The position numbers and the translations under genes were made by a program. DNA of 64,000 nucleotides from Dimorphilus gyrociliatus (lineage: Eukaryota > Annelida > Polychaeta > Dinophilidae). The stretch spans positions 2,718,946 to 2,782,945 of the forward strand of contig CAJFCJ010000006.1 of the NCBI GenBank assembly GCA_904063045.1, read 5' to 3'. This document shows positions 28,274 to 42,700 of this stretch, piece by piece. The notes beneath the pieces are model-generated. The model was not told the origin of the DNA, searched no databases, and saw only the letters and a list, made by a program, of their open reading frames with translations. The first letter of the stretch is position 1. The number at the start of each line of letters is the position of its first letter.

Positions 28274-29175
28274 TTACAATTTCCATTCATCGGTTTAACT
28301 TTTCTCAGTTCGGCATGGATCAATTTTTCGATTTCTAAATATTCTTTCGGTTTAACATACTGAATATGTAGATAAAGCTATTATATGCTTACTATGTAAT
28401 ATTGCGAAATACTACCGATATTATCAGTGTGTTGTTTGCATGTGCTAATTTAAGACATTCTTGATTGAGTGGTATTCCAACTCTTAGCATATCAGTTATC
28501 GAAAACTTCTTAAAATATCTGAAAGACATTGCAAGTTACATAAAAATATATTGGAAAGATGTTTGATTTACTTTTTATTGGACGTACGAAGGGTAATCTC
28601 CTTTTGATTATCATTCACTCTGCAATCGTAGACATCGAGAGGATATGGTAAATTTCTAATTCTCCACTGAAAGGCTTCTTTTGTGTCTTGTCTTAAAAAG
28701 ACCGGCTGCATGAAACTGACCATAATTTCTTCACTTTGTATGCTTCTCATTGCCTGACTTTCACCAATTTCGTATTCCCATTTCCTTTCACCCGTTAGAG
28801 ATCCCGGTTTTCTGATCTTTCTTTCTGTAGTTCGTTAAAAACTATTCTATTTAGAGCTATTTTATTTTCAATTCACTTCATTACCAATTAAACATTGTTT
28901 CCTTTTATCGTAGTCTTCCGCTATCTCCAAACCATTTTTAAATGAGAAATGAAACTTATACCTACCTGAAAAATACCCAATACTTATTATCGTTCTATAC
29001 AGACTAAACTATATATAGTTTTTACAAAATTAGGCGATATATCTCCAAATATCGAATTAAATTAAATAATTATATAACATTAATAAATTCATGACGTACA
29101 ATCTTGAATTAAAAGTGTTTTTTCAGCATCTCGAATTTGAGAAATCCAATCGTTCGTTACTGAATTTTTGGACAT
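28264..29175 (-). CDS. DPCD: DPCD protein (motile-cilium associated)
   Basis: Several short exons join to a full DPCD. Exon 1 (from 29175) is MSKNSVTNDWISQIRDAEKT, like human WLESLRTAQKTALLQDG. Then come YKFHFSFKNGLEIAEDYD and a TGERKWEYEIGES segment. The hallmark block is [20 protein letters not shown] (human [21 protein letters not shown]), followed by YFKKFSITDM, LAHANNTLIIS and YVKPKEYLEIEK. Family length is about 200. DPCD is an R2TP/RUVBL partner linked to axonemal dynein assembly and primary ciliary dyskinesia. The stop at 28264 overlaps the end of the plus-strand coiled-coil gene by 10 bases. Confidence 0.92.
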
Positions 29176-29450
29176 CGTAACAATTCTGAATAAATTTTCA
29201 GCGCTAGAATTTTTTTTCGAAAATGTTGGTTTCCCTGGAGATATATCTTTATTAATTAGGCATAGCTTTTTTTTAATATAAAGTTATAAATGTATATATA
29301 TTAATTGAGTATGAAGGATATACATGTATGATAACTTGTTTTATTTATGATTTATCGATTTTTAGAAAAGGACAAAAAAGGAATTATATATAAACTATAC
29401 AGATGTTGTGTCTTTTCACAGGAAAATGCCCTCAAAGCATGTCAATAGCT

Positions 29451-30354
29451 TTAAAGGTTTTTCCTAGCATTCATCATGCTATTAACTTCCCATATGAATT
29501 TTCTTTCCAAGTCAATAATCTTTTTCAGCTCTTCATTTTTCTTTCTTATTTGCTGTTTAGAGGAATAAATATGTTATAAATAAATAAATTAATAAAATAA
29601 AACTATTACTTGAATTAAACGATCTTTTTCCATTTTTTTACTTTCCATCATTTCAAAGTCATCTCTGAATTGTTGATCCTAAATTAGACAAAAAATAATA
29701 GAGAGTTCACATGGAATGAGTCAAGTATTTCAGGTATTCTTTTAATTTTCTACGGAAATGCATTAAAAACATTCCAAACTATCAATTTAATTACTCCATT
29801 ACAAAACAAAAAGATAAAATCAAGGGAAATAGATAATCTGATTAGATCTATAATATCTTTTCTTTCTGAATTCATTCTTTATCAGCATTTACACTAGTTT
29901 TGAATAGAGCTTTTATCTTGGAGAAAGTTTCTCTTTTATCAAATAGAATAACAAAGAGGGGAGTTGCTTTTACTTGGGGCAACAATACTACAAAAACAAC
30001 TAAAATTATACCTGAATGGAAAGCGGAGGCATATTTCTTGTTTCTTCTTCAATTTTATCATAATAAACTTTCACGCGCCTCATCATTCTCGATATATTTT
30101 GAATAGTATCGACACATTTTCGTTTTCGTTCATCGAAAGCTTGTACAGTATTCATTAAATTTCCAATCGGCAACTGAGCGATAAATAGTTAATTTAAAAA
30201 TATAGTGATTTCAGTAAATTTAATAACATACTGGTGTGTTCCCAATAAATTTAAACATTTCGAATACTTTAGTGAGACAATCACTGACAGTATCGTGGGA
30301 AACTTTGCAACATGATATAAGGTTTTGCTCGCTTAAAGCCAGAGGAGCAGTCAT
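29451..30354 (-). CDS. MED30: Mediator complex subunit 30
   Basis: It starts with MTAPLALSEQNLISCCKVSH at 30354, followed by HDTVSDCLTKVFEMFKFIGN. A second exon has LPIGNLMNTVQAFDERKRKC and NISRMMRRVKVYYDKIEEET (human FRKLRLVYDKCNENC). Later exons carry a helix with QQFRDDFEMMESKKMEKDR and the end IIDLERKFIWEVNSMMNARK, like human QLRNLIWDINAMLAMRN. About 165 residues; all helical. MED30 is a metazoan head-module subunit bridging activators and RNA polymerase II. It is divergent from UXT with only 212 bases between start codons. Confidence 0.85.
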
Positions 30355-30566
30355 CTTTAAAACTGGTGGTCAAATTGATGTTTTACCTAATTTGATGAAA
30401 TAAGTTGATAGTTCTGAGATATTTGATTTGCGCTATCAAAGTTTAATATTCCTTAGACCCACTTTTAAAAGCGATAACTGAATATTTAAAGCTTTTTTCT
30501 AAAATAATTTGATTTAATCATATATAAAGAGTTTCTCTTTTCTGTTAAATACATCTATTATCACTC
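30355..30566. promoter_or_regulatory. Bidirectional promoter, MED30 / UXT
   Basis: 212 bases separate the two outward-facing start codons. The whole interval is AT-rich without an obvious TATA box in either direction. Confidence 0.55.
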
Positions 30567-31183
30567 ATGGCGCAATCCGATTCTAAAAAAGTGTTAGAGT
30601 ATGAACACTTTTTGAATAATAAATTACGCGAAGACTTGAGGTTAGTCGCCGACTAAACATTCAAAAGTTATTTTATAATTAATAATTCTATAGAGTAACT
30701 TTAGAAAATCGCAACAAAATTCTATTTGACATAGCTGAATACTTGGAACTAAAGACGTTTGTAGAAAAATTGCTTATCAACAATGACGAGAAAATAACAA
30801 CCAAACTTGATTTGGGTTGTAATTTTTATGCTCAAGCTGTTGTGTATGTATTATTAAGATTATTATTAATTATTTTTGGCTTTGAATAAACTTTTCTAAC
30901 GTTAAAAATTTTTAACTTTTCAGAAAAGATACAAAGAAGATTTTTATTAGTATAGGATTTGGTTTCTTCCTTGAAATGACCCCTGAAGAAGCATTAAAAT
31001 TTATCGATGAGAAATGTACATATTTAAATGAACAATCGGATTTATTAAGTAAACAATGTATATCAATAAAAGCCAGAATAAAATTAGTGTTGGAGGTATA
31101 TTTTAATTATTTAAAGAGAAAACCATTATATAATCTTCTTTCTATATTTTCAGGGACTACGCGAATTGCAAAATATAAAGTAG
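30567..31183 (+). CDS. UXT: UXT prefoldin-like chaperone subunit
   Basis: Four exons (30567-30640, 30694-30843, 30924-31095, 31154-31183) joined in phase, about 140 residues. It has the alpha-class prefoldin layout of two long helices around a beta hairpin: VLEYEHFLNNKLREDLR, LDLGCNFYAQAVV, IFISIGFGFFLEMTPEEALK and the tail [10 protein letters not shown]. These match human UXT nearly residue by residue ([39 protein letters not shown]). UXT belongs to the URI/R2TP prefoldin-like complex and also acts as a transcription cofactor. The last exon is only ten codons. Confidence 0.95.
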
Positions 31184-31869
31184 AAAAACTTGTAAAAAGC
31201 TATATTTTTCAATTGAATTTATGAAAGGTTTAAGTTAATAAATTACTATAAATTTCTCATGGGAGACTGTATTTTTAAGATATTTATTAATTATGTAACA
31301 TACATTTTCAGCCAATAAAACCAAAGATTAAACTAAATAAAAGCTTGTCGAAACAGTTTGATAGTATTCAAATTGTATATTTACCTTCTTCATCTTATCA
31401 AAAGTTTAACGTTAATCTATTATTTATAGCCCCAATCGAGACGCGAATAAATGTAAAGAGAAAAGGAATCAAATGTACAACTTTTATTTAAAAAACTTTC
31501 TCTCTTTGTCTGTTTCTCTCCCTCTTTCTCCAAAAAACGACTTGACAAATGGACTAAAAATTAACCTAAATATAGGCTAAATTGTTTATATATATGTTAT
31601 TCAAAAACGTAAACAAATCAATAATTATTTAAAAAAAAACAACAACTTTTTTTACCGATATTCCTATTAAAATCACCTTTAATTGATAAAAATTCTAAAT
31701 TGAAAGTATACATCTGACACTAGAATTGGACTTTTTTTTTTACCTAATTATTATTCATGAAAGTAAAGACTTGCAAATTTCGACAGTTTAGAAGAAAAGT
31801 TAGTTGGTTACTTTAAGATTACGGGAATAAAGTCAGTGAAAGACAACGTTGAAAGCGTTGTCTCTTAGT
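31184..31869. other. Spacer downstream of UXT
   Basis: AT-rich, with poly-A and CT-rich runs around 31495-31540. No supported gene. It must hold the UXT 3' UTR and the promoter of the cysteine-rich gene. Confidence 0.45.
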
Positions 31870-32505
31870 ATGGAGATGACGGTTGAGGCAGCAAATGTCC
31901 TTCCACGGATGAAAGCAGAGAATAATCAACCGTTTCATTTTATTGAGGCTTTTGGAGCTAATTGCGTATCTGTGTTAGCAATTTGTTGTGCGGCTTTCTG
32001 TGATTTGATGCCAGATTTTCTCTATTGTCCTTGTTTATGCTGTTCTGATGACGTGGATGATTTATCCCAAAACTCGATTGTAGACAACTGTACACCGCCT
32101 AGACAAACCTCAAAAAAGTCAACCCTTATATCACAAACAGAGGTTAAAGACTCTTCTGTTGTTACAATATCACCAAAAAAAGATCAACAATCTTTCACTT
32201 TGTCACCACAATCCTTCAGGGTACCGGTTATGCCCTTATCTCCAAGTAAAATTTTACTGTTGAAACCGTTCTCTTCAACAAAGACTATTATAACTAATAG
32301 TCCTTATTCAACTCCTCCGCAAGTATCTTCTACGAATTTAAGTGAAAGGCAAAAAAAAGAAATAAAGAAATCTCTAGAAAATAGGCATATCAGATTAAAA
32401 AGAGTCTTAAGGGAACCGGTTTTATTTTCTATAGAATCAGTTATCAAGGGAAATAGAACTAGAAGTCATAAGAGATTAAAACGTTTCACCCATAACTTAC
32501 AGTGA
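31870..32505 (+). CDS. Orphan protein with a hydrophobic cysteine-rich N-terminus
   Basis: A 211-codon frame from the ATG at 31870; an upstream TTG extension is not needed. Residues ~25-65 hold a hydrophobic stretch with a dense cysteine cluster (ICCAAFCDLMPDFLYCPCLCC), which could be palmitoylated or membrane-associated. The remainder is Ser/Thr/Pro-rich and then strongly basic (KKEIKKSLENRHIRLKRVLR), so it is likely disordered. I do not recognise the family. The single clean frame with ordinary composition suggests a gene, possibly lineage-specific. Confidence 0.55.
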   Translation: MEMTVEAANVLPRMKAENNQPFHFIEAFGANCVSVLAICCAAFCDLMPDFLYCPCLCCSDDVDDLSQNSIVDNCTPPRQTSKKSTLISQTEVKDSSVVTISPKKDQQSFTLSPQSFRVPVMPLSPSKILLLKPFSSTKTIITNSPYSTPPQVSSTNLSERQKKEIKKSLENRHIRLKRVLREPVLFSIESVIKGNRTRSHKRLKRFTHNLQ

Positions 32506-32627
32506 TTATATAATATGCAAATTTTCTGTGTCTTAAATTTGCATATATAAATAATATTTGACTATTAATTAGTTATAATTTTTTGTATTATATTGTTTTT
32601 ACTTATATTTTATTAGTTTTAATATAT

Positions 32628-32630
<3 letters not shown>

Positions 32631-32660
<30 letters not shown>
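32631..32660. repeat. (TA)n microsatellite
   Basis: About 15 perfect TA units in the 3' flank of DRC1. The tyrosine/isoleucine frames over it are artefacts. Confidence 0.9.
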
Positions 32661-32661
<1 letters not shown>

Positions 32662-32754
32662 CATTTTATGTTTGAAAACAATGTCTCTTTAACTGGATCT
32701 AGGCCTAGGGAAGGATTGTTTGTAAAAAAAATAAATATAAGGCAAAATCCATTA

Positions 32755-35856
<3,102 letters not shown>

Positions 35857-36026
35857 ATTTCTTTTTTTATGAATTTGATGATACTGTTACTATGAGAACA
35901 AATTATATATTTTCGTAAGATATAAATTAAAAATAAAAAGAAAATAATATTAATAAACAATTATCTGATGATTTCGATGTTTTATTAATCTGAATTAAAA
36001 AATACGAAAATGACGTTGACTCTAAT
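35857..36026. promoter_or_regulatory. Bidirectional promoter, DRC1 / hinderin
   Basis: 170 bases between outward-facing start codons. The hinderin start is embedded in AATATGGCGGCC, a YY1-like ATGGCGGC context. Confidence 0.55.
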
Positions 36027-38206
36027 ATGGCGGCCAAAACAAAAGAGAAATTTCGACCTGTGGATGTTTTTTGGTCAAATGGTAGTAATCCATTACATAT
36101 ACTTTCTCTAAAGAAAACTACCACTAGAGAATTAATTTTGTGTTTAGAAAATGTAAAATTTGCAATCTTCTTTGATTTCATTGAAGGAAGTTAACGATTG
36201 AAAAAAAACATATAAGTTTATTTAACAAGTTTGGGCTAGTAATAACGAAAATAATTATTTATCTTCTCGAGTTGACTTAATAATTTTTGTTTGATAATAA
36301 AATTTACAGTATCCTAATATTTATTTCAGGCGAAGGAGATGGTTATGAGCGATGGATATCAAACGGTTAGTATCAATGGAAATAATCGTAATAAGGAATA
36401 TAAAAATTGGTTTTGATCGAAATAGGTATACAAAAGAAGGAAAAAAAACTGTCTGAAGCGGATTATTCAAAAGCACCGTATCCAAAGAAAACATCCAAGG
36501 TAAAGTCAAAGAAAACGTCGCCCATTAAAAAAAAATCCCCAACAAAACCAACCAAAGGAGAAATATCTATTCATGAACAAGCTACTTTAAAAGATTTAAG
36601 GCCAGAAGATAAGGAAAGAATATCAAACTTAATAAAAGAACTTGCCAGGTATAAAATTTCCACTAATTTTTATGGATCAACAATAATCTTTTTCTTTTTG
36701 TCATTAGATTAGGCAGTGAAAAAGAAGTTATACAGAAGCAATTAGAAGAAGATCGTTCTGAGTTTGAAAAGAAAAGAAATGAATTATTCAAAGCTCATGG
36801 TGCTCTACTATCGGAAAGAAAAGGTTTTTATTCCTTTTTTTTTCTTCCTTTGACTAAATACGTACTTGTATCGAATCGTAAAGCCATTTAAGTTTATATT
36901 CTATATCAAATCCCTTAAGTGGTCGATTTATCTTTGTTTGATAAAGTCTATCTTTGTACTCAAAAGTTCCTATTTATATGATTACAGAAATTCAAAAACA
37001 ACTTTTAAAAAGCCAGACTTTACTAGCAAAGTATCAAGAATTACTTTTAAAACAACAAGCCATAAAACGTCCTAAAAATTCCGCCCAAGAAAAAGAAGAA
37101 CTTTTTGTAGATAATGAAGAAAATCTTTGTGCTAAACCTCCACCTCATCAACCTCCAATTGCTTCCTCTCTTAATCAACCTTTAACTACTCATCCTCCCC
37201 TTTCTTCTTCTTCTTCTTCGAGGCCATTCACAGAAAAATTAGACATCATTCTAAAAGAAGACGGACCCAATCCGTCAATAGAAAAGCGCAATAGGAAATT
37301 TCCTCGTCCTCCTTTAATGTCTTCAACTAAATTTAGTGATATAACATCTGCTGGAAGCACACCATCGAGGCGGAAAGTTGATGTGGTAACAACAGAAGAA
37401 AACTTTATTAAGAATTTAGAAGATTCCGGAAGTAAACTAAGAGAAGAGGCGGAAATCGTCAATTTTTCTGATCTAAGTAAAAAAGAGGTAGGGAAAAAGT
37501 CTAAATCAAGTCCGACAAGGGTAAATAAAAAGCATTCGGCGGATCGTCTTAATGAAAAGCTTACCGAACAAGATACTACAAGTTTATCATCAATTGACAA
37601 TAAGGTAAAGGAAAAAGCCGAAAGATCTAGCTCCTCCTCCGTCAGATTTAATTTGGCGGCCGCTGCACCATCTCCTGAAAAATGTCAAACAGAAATGGAT
37701 AAAAAGCATGAAGAATTTCTAGAAGAAGAGAGAAGATTAAAGGAAATTCTTTTCGAACAAGAGAAACTTTTAGAAGAGAAAAAGAATCAATTAAAAAATC
37801 AACAAATGATTCAGAAAGCTAGATTGAAATATTTTGAAAAAACTGGTACATTCCCATCAAGATGTTCCCTAACGGACAATTTAAACGATGTTATTGACTC
37901 ATTAAATAAGGATAGAGTATACGATTATAATTCGGAAGATGAGGAGAAAAATTTGAAATTCCTAAAAGAGAGAGGAATAGAAATTAAAAGGAAGCCAGAT
38001 AACCAAAAATTACTAACAAGGTAATAAAAAGAAAGAAACAATACATCACTTAAATTCTTAATAAATGCCTATTTTTTATTAGCGACGAAGCAGCTACTCT
38101 ATTAAATATTGTTGGAGAGTTACGCGAATGTCCATCTACTGACAGTTCAATTGAAGAGGAACCCGATGATAAAGAATTGATTAGTGATATATTCTTCATT
38201 CGATGA
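36027..38206 (+). CDS. KIAA1328: Hinderin-like coiled-coil protein (KIAA1328)
   Basis: Six exons beginning MAAKTKEKFRPVDVFWSNG and ending SDIFFIR at 38206. The conserved heart is DLRPEDKERISNLIKELARL followed by GSEKEVIQKQLEEDRSEFEK, resembling human hinderin (QDKMRIANLIKELARVSEEK). Next come the LLKSQTLLAKYQELLLKQQ helix, a long disordered Ser/Pro/Lys-rich region (~residues 190-360), and a C-terminal coiled coil (EERRLKEILFEQEKLLEEKK). Hinderin was named as an SMC3-binding protein; its cell role is poorly known. Total length about 540. The largest exon spans 36987-38021. Confidence 0.72.
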
Positions 38207-38641
38207 TTGTCTTAATTAAAGGAAGAATTTGTAATTTATATGAAAAATCATATAGATTTTAGTCTTGAAATGTTTTTTATATATATCCATTTTTTTGGCA
38301 ATGGAAAACAAGAGATTTTAGCTATATTTTAATTATAATAAACGATTTTATTTCCTCTCTTTTGACCTATTTTGAACATGTTATCAATTAATAATCGATG
38401 ATGGATTAATCTTTTTAAGTACTCAATATACAGCATAATAAAAGTATGTTTTATACGAATGATTCAATAGGTATTATATCATTCAAATTTGCCGCCAATC
38501 GTAATTTTATATGTGTGATGAATCGATTATTGATTGAAGATTTGATTTGACAGTGGAGGGATTCGGTATAAAAAGTCGAATGTGTCACGTGACTGTATCT
38601 AGGCAACAGACGACGCTGAGAAGATCAAGAGATTTTTAGAA
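38207..38641. other. Spacer between hinderin and CFAP107
   Basis: It contains the hinderin 3' end and the CFAP107 promoter. A GTGTCACGTGACTG palindrome (E-box CACGTG) around 38584-38592, about 50 bases before the start codon, is a plausible regulatory site. Confidence 0.5.
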
Positions 38642-39470
38642 ATGGAGGAAAACAGGACTTTTGAAAAGCCTTATAATCAGACAGCATCGCAACCTGGATG
38701 GAAAATTGAGAAGAGATTTAATCCTGATGTTTTGATAGGAAATTGGTATGAAGAACGTCGTCAAGTAAGTAATACTTTAGTAAAGCAATAGTAAAAGTTT
38801 TTAAAACTTGCATCTCTTACTAATTTACTCATAGTTCGAAAGTAAAAATTTCAACCATCGATCAACGCATCAGACGGATTTTAAAGCATATAAAGACGCT
38901 AAACCGGACGTTGTTGTTCGTCGAAAAGCTCAAATCAATAACACAGGCTTGGACAGGAAATTTCTCTTCGATCATCACAACGGAAGATATGAAAAGAACA
39001 CACTGATTACTTGGTACGATGAGCATTATAATAAGAGGGAAAGACCTGCAGAACAGAAATTTCCTCCACTAAGAAGATGGGATAGTTCTACTATTGCTTG
39101 GTTGCCGGAAAAGTCAGATCATCCAATCATGGCTGAGCCAACCAATTGGGGTTTGAAGGAATCTAGAATGAGAAATTCGACAGCATTTTCCGATAGCTAC
39201 TGCATGGATGATCGGTTCGATACTAACTATCGTATTTCTTATAATCCACTACCTCGCGAAGCCTATTCAATGACCAGATATTCTGCTCCAAGAGAACAGT
39301 CAACCAACCTAATTCCGTTTAACAAAATGGCTAAAAATTTTACTTTAAGAGATGGTAAAAGATTACTAAGAATGAGGGAACCTCTTCTAACTCCTGCTCA
39401 CGCCAAACCAGTTATTACACCACCGAATAATTGCCCAGTTGCTCCGGACTGTTGTCCAGTTTCTTTTTGA
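38642..39470 (+). CDS. CFAP107: CFAP107 (C1orf158) microtubule inner protein
   Basis: Two exons, 38642-38764 and 38835-39470. The N-terminal GWKIEKRFNPDVLIGNWYEE matches human SWQIETKYSTKVLTGNWMEE. The central WYDEHYNKRERPAEQKFPPL and WLPEKSDHPIMAEPTNWGL match human YDDHYNRHG, PPLRTWNGQ and LWLPEKSDFPLLAPPTNYGL. CFAP107 lies inside the A-tubule of motile-cilium doublets. At about 255 residues it is longer than the human protein; the extra part is a C-terminal extension with proline-rich PVITPPNNCPVAPDCCP. Another cilium gene next to DRC1 and ODAD2. Confidence 0.88.
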
Positions 39471-39796
39471 CCGAAAAAACCTCCTTAAGTTTTTCGCAGT
39501 ATTATTTTTTTTTTAATTTTTTTTTTTTTGAAAAAACAAAGAACAAAAAAAAAAAAGCTATGAAATTTTGTGTGTGTTCTATAGAGTACAGTATTCTTTT
39601 CGACAATAAATATCATAAATTTTTCTCTATTTTCAATCGATTCTTAATTGATTAATAATTTAAATATAAATACGAAATAAAACCCGTTTATTTACTAAAT
39701 AATAAAAATAACAGATATTCAGTATACATATTCTTTTATTAATTAAATAAGTGATTATAGCAAAAAAACCTGTAATTATGATTGGATGTTAAAGAG
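39471..39796. other. Convergent spacer, CFAP107 / ODAD2
   Basis: 3'-to-3' interval with long poly-T and poly-A runs (39504-39560). These runs could be folded 3' UTR sequence or terminators. No gene. Confidence 0.5.
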
Positions 39797-42700
39797 TTAT
39801 TTGTGCTTAGAACGTTCATTTGCCAATGCTAGCCTTCTTATATTTCCAATACAACCGGCTGCAGCTTCTTGGAGAATATCGTCTTTTGAACCGACCATGT
39901 CAATCAGTAACTGATTTGAAAAGAAATAGTATTTCTTCTATTAGAAGAGAGTTTATTGAATATTTATTAAGTAATATTTACCTTTACTACTCCGTTTTCG
40001 TGCATTGTAATACAATTGTCGGGATGTTTACTCAATTCGTGAAGAGCACAGGCAGTTGATCTATGCACGTCCATATCTTTTGACTTAAGATATTTGACAA
40101 GGGGAGCAACAGCTTTTGCGTTACCAAACGACTCTCTATTTTTCCCCCAATTACAACATCTAGCTATGGCCTCTGCTAAGTGCCTTCTTAACTTGTCTGA
40201 TGTTCTATTAGTTAGTTGGGCGAGCATTGGAACCACGCCATGGTCAGTAATAACTGCTAAATTCTCTTCATCCTTAGCTATATGACCTATTGCTGCGCAA
40301 ACTGACGCCAAAACTTCTTTGTCATCAGACTTTAGGAGGTTGACAATCAACTCCAAACCTCCAACAAACGAACGAACCATTTCTCCAGCATCTTTGGCGT
40401 TTTCGATGCAAGGACAAATTGCCCAAGCTGCTGAACTCTGAACTTCAGTTGATGGATTTTTTAAAAGACTCCAAAGTAATCTTACTCCATCTAGCTTATC
40501 GATTACGCTGAAAAAAAGTCGAATTAATATAAACAGAAGGTTAAGTAGTCTTTAAAAATAGCTTACTCCATATTGGATGATTCTTCAGCGCATTGACCGA
40601 CCGCATTTGTAACATTTACTAACAATGCCTTATTAGTTCCTGTTAATAATTCTATTAGAGCAGGAAGACCACCTGCTTTTCTTATTTGTAACCTATTTGG
40701 TGGATCTTGTGCTAATTCGGACAAGGCTCCGACAACGTTTGTAAGAACTTCTTCAGGTTGGTCTTGCAGAAGGCTAACTAGTGTATCAATAGTCTTCAAT
40801 TCTTGGAATTTTTGGGCATTTTCTCTAGATTTCGAGCATTTCCAGATAGCTCCTGTGGCAGCCGTTAGAAGAAGTTTATCTTCTCTAGATTCTAACAATG
40901 ACACTAACGGATTTAAGCCACCATATTTCCTTACTAATTCTCTAGTTTCTTTTTCTTCTGCGCACTTGAAAATAGCGCTGGCACAATGCATTTGTAGCTC
41001 TGGATTCTTTGATTTAAGATTTTTGACGAGGTCCTGTATCATTCCCTCCGTTCTAATAGCTAATCGATAATCATGCTGTAAAGCAAAATTGATAAAGTAA
41101 ATGAAGTAAAAGGCATTTAGATATCTTACCTCCGAGGCGCACTCTTGTAATGTTCCTACAACGGGTATAAGCATATTTTCATGGGGTGATTTCAATAGTT
41201 GAGCAAGCAGCGGAATTGCTCCATTTCTCCTCATACTTTCTTTATTTTTAGTGCTCTTACTGCAGGACCAAAGGGCCAGAGCACCACTTCTAGCAACTTC
41301 TATATTCTTTTCTTCCTCTTCCGATACATTATCCGATTTTGGAAGTGTACAATCCAATAATCCAACCAATTTCTTAATACCTCCATGTCTTCTAACAGTT
41401 CTGCGTGCTCTACGAAACCTAGCTACATTGGCAATAGTTTCAGCTGCCAAACATTTTAGGTCTTTGTTTGGATCTCTGAGAATTTTCACCATAGTTTGCA
41501 AACCACCCAAATCGGCTATTGCACGTCTTATGTGAGCATTATTGGAGATATCTCTAAGAATAATAAGCGCTCCCATTTTACACTTGGACTCCTCAGTGTC
41601 CAAAAGATTAATAAGAACATCCAATCCTCCAAGATCCCTAACTGCTAGCTGACAGTTTTCGACTGTTGCTAAGTTAAAATCTCGAAGTGCACATAAGGCA
41701 ATCATTGTAGCAGTTTGATTTCCTCCTTTTAGGTATTTAACCAATTTCTGAATTTGCCAATATTCGGAAGGCAGATCTGAAGTTGCCTCTGGTCTTCGTT
41801 CAACAATTTCTTCTTCTTCACCAGATTCGGATGAACTTTCTTCAAAGGGTTCATCATCTGATTGATATCTATAGAATTCGAGTTTTATGATTTGTTTCCC
41901 TCTATTAAAATGTTAAATTCATCAATCTTTACCTTAACGGTGATCCTTTACTAATGGTGACACTCTGAGGTTTTCCATATTTCTTTTTCTCCGATTCTTC
42001 TTCGTCCCTGGTATAGTTTTACACAATATAAATTTAACTAGGTTCATGAATATTCAAAAATAACTTAATTATCTAGGTCATACGCTGATAAATTCAAAGA
42101 AAGTTTATAGCTAGCTAGTTTCGAATTTGTATAAGCCATAGTTGTAAGATGGCGCTGCTAATAGTTTTTAATAAGAAATTCCTGAAATATTCTGCTCTAA
42201 TATATATTTTGTACAATAATTTAAATATATAAATATTGTTTTTGAATATTTAAATATGCTAATGAATCTAATTAACATACGTTTTAGACACTCCCAGCAA
42301 TTTCCATTTAACTGACGGTTCTAATTTTCTTTCAGATTTCTTTTTTAAATGCTTCCTATCATCGTGCCCGCCATCGTCCTTAATCTTTGATTGAGAATTT
42401 GATCTTCCTCCATCTCTTTTACCTCTATTCTCTGTTTCAATTTCCTTTTCCAAAGACGATTTTTGATTTTTCTTGAATTCCTAAAAAGTATCTTTCTTTT
42501 AAAAATATGCAATAATAAAGATTATAATAAAATACATCAAGACCTTTCTCTATGCATGAAATTAAAGAAAAAAAGTAAGAATTGCTTATGAATATTCATT
42601 ATACTAATTAAGAAACGCTTTTATCTTAAAGATGTATTTTAAACGGTCATTGAATTGATAAGTAAAGATTTAATCGTTGTTTAAGTATTGTTTGTAAATC

